DNA from: DATEJJ01 sp039649115
Lineage (GTDB): Bacteria; Actinomycetota; Actinomycetes; Mycobacteriales; Micromonosporaceae
Assembly: GCA_039649115.1 (NCBI GenBank)
Contig: JBBWZQ010000345.1
Coordinates: 1 to 11,143 of the forward strand
Direction of reading: 5' to 3'
Length of the DNA: 11,143 nt
Shown here: positions 1 to 5,149 of the stretch, piece by piece
Layout: every line of letters starts with the position of its first letter
Numbering within the stretch: the first letter of the stretch is position 1
Notes under the pieces: model-generated
The model's input: only the letters and a program-made list of their open reading frames with translations
Told to the model about the DNA's origin: nothing
The model's database searches: none
Made by a program: the position numbers and the translations under genes

Positions 1-278
1 TCATCGCCGACGAGGCGACGTCGATGCTGGACGCGTCGCTGCGCGCCAACATCCTCAACGTGCTGGTCGACCTGCGCGACGACAGCAACCTGACGATCCT
101 GTTCATCACGCACGACATCGGGCAGGCGTGTTACATCAGCAATCGGGTACTCGTCATGAAGAGCGGGAAGCTGGTGGAGTCTGGACCGGCGGACGAGGTC
201 ATCTTCTCGCCGCGGAACGAGTACACCCAACGGCTGCTCGCCGACGTGCCCCGGCTGCACGACCTGGCTCTCGGCTGA
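1..278 (+). CDS. Peptide-type ABC transporter ATP-binding protein, C-terminal part (gene enters from the left edge)
   Basis: The first complete codon is at 3 and the frame runs open from the window edge to TGA at 276-278, so about 91 residues of the C-terminus are visible. It begins in the Walker B segment (ADEATSMLD, with the catalytic Glu and the D-loop SMLD), followed by the switch histidine in LFITHD. The tail (GKLVESGPADEVIFSPRNEY and TQRLLADVP) is typical of the C-terminal region of oligopeptide/dipeptide importers (DppD/DppF, OppD/OppF). These subunits hydrolyse ATP on the cytoplasmic face to drive peptide or related solute uptake. The Walker A, Q-loop and signature motifs lie outside the window, so the substrate cannot be named. 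Expected partners (permeases, binding protein, second ATPase) would lie to the left. The family is clear; the subfamily is inferred from the tail. Confidence 0.93.
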   Translation, partial: IADEATSMLDASLRANILNVLVDLRDDSNLTILFITHDIGQACYISNRVLVMKSGKLVESGPADEVIFSPRNEYTQRLLADVPRLHDLALG

Positions 279-287
279 CGGCGCGCC

Positions 288-310
288 GCCCCCGGGCTCA
301 CCCCGGGGGC
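288..310. terminator. Hairpin between convergent genes, likely bidirectional terminator
   Basis: A perfect 9-bp inverted repeat (GCCCCCGGG at 288-296, CCCGGGGGC at 302-310) with a 5-nt loop lies in the 44-bp gap between the ABC ATPase stop and the serine protease stop. There is no T-tract, as is common in actinomycetes. Its position suits termination from both sides. Confidence 0.7.
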
Positions 311-322
311 AGGCGACCGTCC

Positions 323-1087
323 TCAGTGGATGGTCGAGCGGATCCAGTGGACGAGGTTGTCCACTCTGGACGTCGTCTCCACGAGGTCGTGCGGGCAGTC
401 CGGCCCGCTGCTCTCCACCGATACCAGGCGGGGCGCACCGTGCTCGGGTTCGAAGAAGTACGGCGCGCCGGAGTCGTACACGCAGGCGCTCGTGGTCGGC
501 TCGGGCGCGTACCCGACGACTCCCACCACCGTGTCGGTCACGCTGGTGACCTTCACCTGACCGGTCTGCAGGTGGGTGGCGGGCGTGGGGCTGACGTCGG
601 TGAGCGACCCCCACCCGGTGATGCGGAGGATCTCGTCGGCCTTCGGGGCCCCGGTCGCCAGCCGCAGCGGCCTGATGTCGTAGACCGGGCTGGCCAGCCT
701 GGCCACCGCGATGTCGTTGGTCGGTGACTGGTAGTCCGCCACGACGCTGACGACATGGCCGTTGGTGTCCGCGTCGTCCGTGCGCCCGATGGTCGCGGTC
801 GTGCTGTAGGGCACCGGCCCGCTGACCGGGTTGCGGTTGACGTCGTGGAAGCAGTGGCCGGCGGTGATGATCCACTGCGGCGCGATCAGTGCCGCGCTGC
901 ACCCGCTGTTGTAGTGGCTGCCGTCCGGCCGCGGAATGTCCGTCATCCGCAGCTTGACGGCGAACCGGTACTGGCCCTCCGGCACCGGGGTTCCGTTGGC
1001 GATGGCGTACGCCGGGACGGTCGTGCCGAGTACGACAGCGGCGCCGACCAGCGCCGCGACCGTGAACCGGCGGAATGACACGCGCAT
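323..1087 (-). CDS. Secreted trypsin-like serine protease (peptidase family S1)
   Basis: 254 residues. The ATG at 1087 is chosen because GAGGAG (1092-1097) lies 4 nt upstream and it gives a clean signal peptide (MRVSFRRF, hydrophobic stretch, then AYA). A longer in-frame start at 1237 adds an Arg-rich, implausible N-terminus. The S1 triad is visible: His78 in TAGHC, Asp125 in NDIAVARL, Ser206 in YDSGAP. Cysteines 63/79 and 202/231 match the conserved C42-C58 and C191-C220 bridges, and Ser226-Ser227-Gly228 matches the substrate-binding 214-216 strand. The chymotrypsin position 189 equivalent is Ser200, which argues against trypsin-type Arg/Lys specificity. Signal-peptidase cleavage after AYA would leave Ile29-Ala-Asn-Gly as the new N-terminus, the place of the activating Ile16. 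Position 193 of the oxyanion loop is Tyr204 instead of Gly. It is a monocistronic exported gene; the natural substrate is unknown. Confidence 0.95.
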   Translation of the reverse strand: MRVSFRRFTVAALVGAAVVLGTTVPAYAIANGTPVPEGQYRFAVKLRMTDIPRPDGSHYNSGCSAALIAPQWIITAGHCFHDVNRNPVSGPVPYSTTATIGRTDDADTNGHVVSVVADYQSPTNDIAVARLASPVYDIRPLRLATGAPKADEILRITGWGSLTDVSPTPATHLQTGQVKVTSVTDTVVGVVGYAPEPTTSACVYDSGAPYFFEPEHGAPRLVSVESSGPDCPHDLVETTSRVDNLVHWIRSTIH

Positions 1088-1107
1088 AGAACTCCTCGGG
1101 GTAAGCG

Positions 1108-1127
1108 CGGCCGTCCGGTGACGGCCG
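1108..1127. promoter_or_regulatory. Inverted repeat upstream of the serine protease gene (5'UTR hairpin or operator)
   Basis: CGGCCGTC (1108-1115) and GACGGCCG (1120-1127) form a perfect 8-bp stem with a 4-nt loop, 20 bp upstream of the protease ATG in the divergent gap. It could be an operator or an RNA hairpin in the protease leader. I see no clear -10 that would decide between them. Confidence 0.4.
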
Positions 1128-1229
1128 TATCGATGATGCACTCCCCGGGCTCCCGTGCGGTTGCCCGGTGGCGCAGGTACGCCACTTATTCGGCTACGTT
1201 CGGATTGGGTACTTCTCGAGGAGGTCGTC

Positions 1230-1979
1230 ATGAGCACTTCGGCACGGGGCCGGGTACGGGTCGAGACCAGCGCCAGGCGGGTGCGCGCGTACCTGCACGG
1301 CCGGCTGGTCGCCGATACGATCCACCCGCTGCTGGTCTGGGAGGTGCCCTACTACCCGACGTACTACATTCCGGCGGCCGACATCCGGGCGGACCTGGTG
1401 GCCTCCGGCGCGAGCGAGCACTCGCCGAGCCGGGGCACCGCCGAGATCCTCGACGTGGACACCGGCGCGGGCAAGGCGGCCGCGGCGGCCCGGCGCTACC
1501 CCGACTCGCCGCTGGAGGAGTTGCGCACGGCGGTGCGGCTGGACTGGGACGCGATGGACGAGTGGCTGGAGGAGGACGAGCCGGTCTACACGCACCCGCG
1601 CGACCCGTACTCACGGGTGGACATCCTCGCCAGCTCCCGGCACGTGCGCGTCGAGGTGGACGGCGTCACGGTCGCCGACTCGCACTCGCCGCGCCTGCTG
1701 TTCGAGACCGGCCTGCCGACCCGGTACTACCTGCCGCTCAGCGACATCCGCCGGGACCTGCTGCGCCCCTCCGGCTCGCAGACGCACTGCCCGTACAAGG
1801 GCACCGCGGGGTACTGGTCGGTCGAGGTCAACGGGGAGACGTACCCGGACCTGGTGTGGATCTACCGGACCCCGTTGCCGGAGAGCCAGAAGATCGCCGG
1901 CCTGGCCAGCTTCTACAACGAGAAGGTCGACATCTACGTCGACGAGGTACTCCAGGAGCGACCGGGCGGGGGTCATTGA
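1230..1979 (+). CDS. Tandem DUF427 domain protein
   Basis: 249 residues. The ATG at 1230 is preceded by GAGGAGG (1218-1224), so the longer in-frame start at 1155 is rejected. The protein is two DUF427 (PF04248) units. The second, about residues 128-240, is canonical: TRYYLPLSDIRRDLLRPS (164-181), CPYKGTAGYWSV (187-198, holding the only cysteine), WIYRTPLPES (210-219) and IAGLASFYNEKVDIYVDE (222-239). The first unit, about residues 8-78, keeps the fold signature PTYYIPAADIRADL (43-56), but its CPYKGTA equivalent reads SPSRGTA, so it looks like a degenerate copy with lost surface residues. DUF427 proteins are small, soluble, cytoplasmic and biochemically poorly defined; I do not assign an activity. 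The gene diverges from the serine protease and is followed 19 bp later by the VOC gene, a likely co-transcribed pair. Confidence 0.95.
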   Translation: MSTSARGRVRVETSARRVRAYLHGRLVADTIHPLLVWEVPYYPTYYIPAADIRADLVASGASEHSPSRGTAEILDVDTGAGKAAAAARRYPDSPLEELRTAVRLDWDAMDEWLEEDEPVYTHPRDPYSRVDILASSRHVRVEVDGVTVADSHSPRLLFETGLPTRYYLPLSDIRRDLLRPSGSQTHCPYKGTAGYWSVEVNGETYPDLVWIYRTPLPESQKIAGLASFYNEKVDIYVDEVLQERPGGGH

Positions 1980-1986
1980 TCATAGG

Positions 1987-1992
1987 TAGCAT
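1987..1992 (+). promoter_or_regulatory. -10 element of a leaderless promoter for the VOC gene
   Basis: TAGCAT fits the actinobacterial TAnnnT -10, and its last base is 7 nt before the A of the VOC start codon, which predicts transcription starting on the ATG itself. No Shine-Dalgarno sequence is present before that ATG, which agrees. No clear -35 is seen. Confidence 0.45.
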
Positions 1993-1998
1993 CGACGC

Positions 1999-2436
1999 AT
2001 GCCACCACGTACCCGGTTGGCGGCGACGGTGCTCGGCGCTCCCGACCCCCGCAAGCTGGCGGCCTTCTACGCGGAGTTGCTCGGCTGGGACGTGGTCGAG
2101 AGCGAGCCGGCGCGGCCCGGCGAGCCGGCGGAGGACGGCTGGGTGGTGCTGCGGCCGCCCTCCGGCGGCACCGGGCTGTCCTTCCAGTACGAGCCCGACT
2201 ACACGCCACCGGTCTGGCCGCCGCAGCCCGGCGGGCAGGACATGATGATGCACCTCGACATCGCGGTCGAGGATCTCGACGCGGCCGTCGCCTGGGCGTT
2301 GCAGGTGGGCGCCACCCTCGCGAAGTACCAGCCGCAGGAGCACGTCCGCGTGATGCTCGACCCGGCCGAACACCCCTTCTGCCTCTTCCCGGGCCCCGGC
2401 GCGGACCCGCAGGCTCTCCGCGGAAGCCCCGCCTGA
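1999..2436 (+). CDS. VOC superfamily (glyoxalase/bleomycin resistance-like) protein
   Basis: 145 residues, the usual size of a one-chain VOC protein with two beta-alpha-beta-beta-beta modules. Module one starts at LAATVLGAPDPRKLAAFYAE (residues 7-26), the typical VOC opening with the helix that follows strand one. Module two starts at MMMHLDIAVEDLDAAVAWA (82-100) and ends with VMLDPAEHPFCLFPGP, matching the common DP.GHPFCLF strand. His85 and Glu124/His125 sit where metal ligands often lie, but this subgroup often lacks demonstrated metallo-enzyme activity. The long Gly/Pro-rich central loop (about 64-81) is typical of the actinobacterial glyoxalase-like group. The ATG at 1999 has no ribosome binding site but a well-placed -10, so it is probably leaderless. 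Substrate unknown. The stop codon lies in the first of three short direct repeats. Confidence 0.92.
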   Translation: MPPRTRLAATVLGAPDPRKLAAFYAELLGWDVVESEPARPGEPAEDGWVVLRPPSGGTGLSFQYEPDYTPPVWPPQPGGQDMMMHLDIAVEDLDAAVAWALQVGATLAKYQPQEHVRVMLDPAEHPFCLFPGPGADPQALRGSPA

Positions 2437-2478
2437 CCGCTACGCCCGCCCCCGCCTGACCGCTACCCCGCCTGACCA
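2431..2478. repeat. Short direct repeats around the VOC stop codon
   Basis: GCCTGACCGCTAC occurs at 2431-2443 and again at 2454-2466, and a partial copy GCCTGACCA at 2470-2478. The flanks are also alike (runs of C on both sides). The first copy contains the VOC stop codon. This looks like local slippage duplication in the gap between two convergent genes. Confidence 0.75.
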
Positions 2479-2494
2479 CGAAGCGGCGACCGCC

Positions 2495-3094
2495 TCAGGC
2501 GCCGGTCCAGCAGCCCATGATGACGAACGCGACCCGGAACGCCGCGTCGCCGGAGGACATCGCCGGCTGCCCGAACCGCGCGGGCAGGCCGCTCACGTCG
2601 ATCCAGAGGACCTTGAAGTCCTTGCGTACCAGCACGGAGCCGCCGGGCGCGATGTAGGCGGCCTGGCCGAGGCCGGGCACGTCGCCGCCGCCGGAATGCT
2701 GCTGCCGGACCGCGCCGTAGTAGGCGGTCGTGGCGGCGGCGTCCGGCAACTCCTTCACCGACAGGACCAGCACCCCGTCCGGGTACACGTACCGGCATGT
2801 GTACAGATGGTCGGCCCAGGTGGACACCGGCGCCCTGGGTGGTCGGACGCCGAGGGCGGACTGGATCTCTCGCTGAGCCTCGTCCGCGCAGATCATCTGG
2901 GCGGAGACCGACGGCTTGTCGCCGGACCGCTCGGCAGCGGCGGCCGGGGACGCCGGCCGGCTGGCCGAGGAGGCGGTCGCGACCGGTGCGGCGGCTCGAC
3001 CGCAGCCACCGGCCAGCAGCACCAGGGTCACGAGCGGCGCTGTCCCGCCGGCAACCGTGGCGGCCAGGATCTGGCGAACCCGTTTGCGAGGCAC
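2495..3094 (-). CDS. Putative lipoprotein of unknown function
   Basis: 199 residues. The N-terminus has basic residues (PRKRVRQ), a hydrophobic stretch and a lipobox-like LAGGC with Cys31 as the predicted lipidated residue, followed by an Ala/Ser/Pro-rich linker (about 32-65). The folded part (about 66-199) contains Cys69 (MICADEAQREIQSALG), Cys100 (HLYTCRYVYPDG) and Cys195 near the end. This resembles actinobacterial sensor-like or DUF3558-like surface lipoproteins, in which an N-terminal Cys-containing helix pairs with a C..Y.YPDG strand; that comparison is from memory and is not an assignment. The start is GTG at 3094: there is no ribosome binding site, but TAGACT (3105-3100 on this strand) ends 6 nt upstream, consistent with a leaderless message. 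It is divergent from the propeller gene and convergent with VOC. No function is proposed. Confidence 0.85.
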   Translation of the reverse strand: MPRKRVRQILAATVAGGTAPLVTLVLLAGGCGRAAAPVATASSASRPASPAAAAERSGDKPSVSAQMICADEAQREIQSALGVRPPRAPVSTWADHLYTCRYVYPDGVLVLSVKELPDAAATTAYYGAVRQQHSGGGDVPGLGQAAYIAPGGSVLVRKDFKVLWIDVSGLPARFGQPAMSSGDAAFRVAFVIMGCWTGA

Positions 3095-3098
3095 AACT

Positions 3099-3105
3099 TA
3101 GTCTA
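3099..3105. promoter_or_regulatory. Symmetric, bidirectional -10 element
   Basis: The 7-bp sequence TAGTCTA reads as TAGTCT on the plus strand (3099-3104) and TAGACT on the minus strand (3105-3100). Both fit TAnnnT. It lies in the 39-bp gap between the divergent lipoprotein (GTG at 3094, minus) and propeller gene (GTG at 3134, plus), so one site could serve both genes. No convincing -35 was found for either direction. Confidence 0.5.
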
Positions 3106-3133
3106 CGATCGTCTTCCATGAGGGCGGCAGCCC

Positions 3134-4525
3134 GTGCCTGACGTACTCATCGAGTTGGGCGACACGTGGTCGATGCCCGCGGCGGAGCAGGAGCGACCGC
3201 CGCGACGGCGCCGGGACCGGCGGCCGTGGCTGCTCCTGCTCGCGCTGGCACCGGCGCTCGCCCTGTCCGGATCGGTGCCCGCGCAGCCCGCGTTCCGCGA
3301 GGTCGCCTCGGCGCCGGCCGCGGGCATCCAGGTCTTCGCGATGATCGCCGACGCCATCGACGTCGTCGAACAGTCCGGGGTGGACGCTGCCACGATCGCC
3401 TCGTACCCGCTGACCGGTGGCGGCCAGCGGTGGCGCGTGACGATACCCGGCGCGGTGAACGACCTGGTGCCGGAGCCGGGCACCGGCGTCCTGCTCGCCG
3501 TCAACCTGGCCGGGGCCGGGGCGGGACGGCCGGATGCCTCGGTGGCGGCTCTGGACGCGGCCACCGGCCGGCTGCTGTGGTCGCGGCCGGGTGCGCGCCT
3601 GGTGGACGTGCGGGCAGACCTGCGCCGGGCCGTGCTGGACATGGGGCGCGCGCCCGTCTCGACCGGGGTGATCGCGATCGACCTGCGCACCGGGGAGCCG
3701 GCGTGGACGGTACCGCTGGGCCGGTCGGGCACCTCGTGGGCCCTGGTGACCGGCTCCGGCCAGGGCAGCGAGCACCCGGGGCGGCTGTTCGCACTGGTCG
3801 ACGACGCGGTCACGCTGCTCGACGAGGCGTCCGGCGCGGTCCTCGCCAGCACACACGTGGAGATCCCGCCGGTGGACGAGCGGCGCGACGCCCGCGCACC
3901 GCGGCTGTACCTGCTCGGCGGGCAGGGCATCGTGGCCTACGAGGACCACTTCCACACGGTGTTCGCGGCCTACGACCTGACCGCCCTGGTGCCGCGCTGG
4001 CGCGCCACGATGCCGACCGAGACGAGCGTCCTGGCGAGTTGCGGGCCGCTGCTCTGCGCGGGTACCGGCATCCTGTCCACCTGCTTCCCGGTGCGCTGCT
4101 CCGAGATCGACTCCTTCCTCTACGGGCTCGACCCGGGTACCGCCGCGCAGCGCTGGGTCAACCGCGGCTGGAGCCGCACCGGTGCGGTGCTGGGGGCCGG
4201 TACCCGCGTCATCGCGTTCAACCGCGAGCCGGCCGGCAGCCTCCTGGCGCATGCCGCGGTCATCGATCCAGCCACCGGCCGGGTCGCCGTCGACCTGGGC
4301 GCCTGGTCGCCGGTGAGGCCGGCCCCGGGTACCGCGACGGTGCTGCTGGCGCAGCAGGACGACTCGTACCACAGCTGGTTCGCGCTGTTGCGGGCCGGCA
4401 CCGGCGGCCTCGTCCCGCTCGGCCGGCTGGCGGTCGCCGGGGAGGCCTGCCAGAGCACCGCGGTCCACCTGGTCTGCCCCACCCTGGACGGCCGCCTCAC
4501 CGTGTGGCGCTACCCGTCGCGCTGA
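3134..4525 (+). CDS. Membrane-anchored PQQ-like (BamB-type) beta-propeller protein
   Basis: 463 residues. The N-terminal cytoplasmic stretch starts PDVLIELGD and includes a basic patch (RPPRRRRDRR, 21-30), followed by one hydrophobic segment (about 32-47) with no lipobox, so it is probably a signal anchor with the propeller outside the membrane. The rest carries recurring blade motifs of the PQQ-like/quinoprotein repeat: ALDAATGRLLW, IAIDLRTGEPAW, TLLDEASGAVL, YGLDPGTAAQRW and AVIDPATGRVAV. Four cysteines cluster around residues 298-320 and two more lie near the C-terminus, consistent with disulfides outside the cell. Nothing indicates bound PQQ or dehydrogenase residues; such propellers usually scaffold protein contacts. 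The GTG at 3134 has GAGGG 9 nt upstream and keeps the IELGD start; ATG 3173 is an alternative. The gene converges on the emfourin-like lipoprotein gene with a 2-bp gap. Confidence 0.86.
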   Translation: MPDVLIELGDTWSMPAAEQERPPRRRRDRRPWLLLLALAPALALSGSVPAQPAFREVASAPAAGIQVFAMIADAIDVVEQSGVDAATIASYPLTGGGQRWRVTIPGAVNDLVPEPGTGVLLAVNLAGAGAGRPDASVAALDAATGRLLWSRPGARLVDVRADLRRAVLDMGRAPVSTGVIAIDLRTGEPAWTVPLGRSGTSWALVTGSGQGSEHPGRLFALVDDAVTLLDEASGAVLASTHVEIPPVDERRDARAPRLYLLGGQGIVAYEDHFHTVFAAYDLTALVPRWRATMPTETSVLASCGPLLCAGTGILSTCFPVRCSEIDSFLYGLDPGTAAQRWVNRGWSRTGAVLGAGTRVIAFNREPAGSLLAHAAVIDPATGRVAVDLGAWSPVRPAPGTATVLLAQQDDSYHSWFALLRAGTGGLVPLGRLAVAGEACQSTAVHLVCPTLDGRLTVWRYPSR

Positions 4526-4527
4526 GG

Positions 4528-5079
4528 TCAACCTCCGTACCTCGCCACGAGCGCGGCGAGCGCGGCGAGCACCGGGCGAAGCGCCGGGACGGCCGCGCCG
4601 TCCTGGGCGACGACCTGGTATCCGCCGTAGCTGACGGAGTAGGTGAAGACGTCGACGGCATCGCCCTTCTGCACCTTGGGCATCGTGGCGAAGCCCGCGC
4701 CGGCCAGCACCGCGCGCAGGTGGGCGAGTTCGGCGGCGGTCAGGTGGCCGGACCGGTTGACCAGCCGGGGCCGGGCCCGGGCGAGCGTGAACGCGCCGTT
4801 GTCCCGGACGGACAGCCGGTCGGCCATGCCCGCGATGCCACCCTGTCGCCCGTAGTCGACGAGCGGGGCGGTGGGGTTGGCGCGGGGCGACGGCAGGCGC
4901 GGGGGGCTCCCGACCGGTCCCGCCGGGGCGGGCGGGCCGGCACTGTCCACAGTGGTGGGTAGTGGCGACGGCGGCGCGGCCGATGTCGGGGGCGCGGATG
5001 CCGTCGACCCGCTGCCGCCCGTACACCCGGAAAGAGACAGGGTCGCCGCGACCAGCAGCAACGTTACGACTCGCCGCAC
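4528..5079 (-). CDS. Lipoprotein with an emfourin-like (metallopeptidase inhibitor-type) domain
   Basis: 183 residues from the GTG at 5079 (a GTG at 5082 is equally possible; TTG at 5115 is unlikely because it lies before the signal peptide and next to the upstream terminator). The signal sequence VRRVVTLLLVAATLSLSGC has a strong lipobox, LSGC, with Cys19 as lipid anchor. A Pro/Ala/Ser linker (20-72) leads to a C-terminal domain (about 74-181): YGRQGGIAGMADRLSV, then LTAAELAHLRAVLAGAGF, MP, DVFTYSVSYGGYQV and DGAAVPALRPVLAALAAL. That order (GG.AG strand, L..LR..L..A.F..MP, D.F.Y.V...G..V, D.A.P.LRP.L..L) matches my recollection of emfourin, the small inhibitor of M4 peptidases such as protealysin. 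The upstream same-strand neighbour is an M36 protease of the same clan (MA), which supports an inhibitor or immunity role. The lipoprotein call is firm; the inhibitor role is inference. Confidence 0.85.
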   Translation of the reverse strand: MRRVVTLLLVAATLSLSGCTGGSGSTASAPPTSAAPPSPLPTTVDSAGPPAPAGPVGSPPRLPSPRANPTAPLVDYGRQGGIAGMADRLSVRDNGAFTLARARPRLVNRSGHLTAAELAHLRAVLAGAGFATMPKVQKGDAVDVFTYSVSYGGYQVVAQDGAAVPALRPVLAALAALVARYGG

Positions 5080-5085
5080 CACGTG

Positions 5086-5115
5086 ATTGTCTGCCAACCG
5101 CCCGGGGGCAGGCAA
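5086..5115 (-). promoter_or_regulatory. Candidate promoter for the emfourin-like lipoprotein gene
   Basis: On the minus strand TTGCCT (5115-5110) and GACAAT (5091-5086) are separated by 18 bp; each matches four of six consensus bases. The predicted transcription start would be about 5079, on the GTG start codon. It lies just downstream of the M36 terminator, so this gene would need its own promoter. Confidence 0.35.
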
Positions 5116-5117
5116 CC

Positions 5118-5141
5118 GGGGGCGGCCCGAAGGCCGCCCCC
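5118..5141 (-). terminator. Terminator hairpin of the M36 protease gene, UUCG loop
   Basis: A perfect 10-bp stem (5118-5127 with 5132-5141) closes a 4-nt loop. On the minus-strand RNA the loop is C(UUCG)G, the exceptionally stable tetraloop, starting 8 nt after the M36 stop codon. There is no U-tract, as is usual for actinomycete terminators. It separates the protease gene from the lipoprotein gene 38 bp further on. Confidence 0.82.
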
Positions 5142-5149
5142 GCCGCCTT

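Noticed and set aside
1155..1229. Upstream start for the DUF427 protein
   Set aside because: The extension is not DUF427-like, and a strong GAGGAGG sits before the ATG at 1230.
3166..4962. Plus-strand open frame of 598 codons in another frame of the propeller gene
   Set aside because: Its start lies inside the propeller gene, its composition is Arg/Gly/Ala-rich, and it runs antisense through the lipoprotein gene.
3098..5026. Minus-strand open frame of 642 codons across the propeller gene
   Set aside because: It is a high-GC shadow: Arg/Pro/Gly/Ala-rich, no domain, no start signal. It lies opposite the propeller gene, whose repeats are recognisable.
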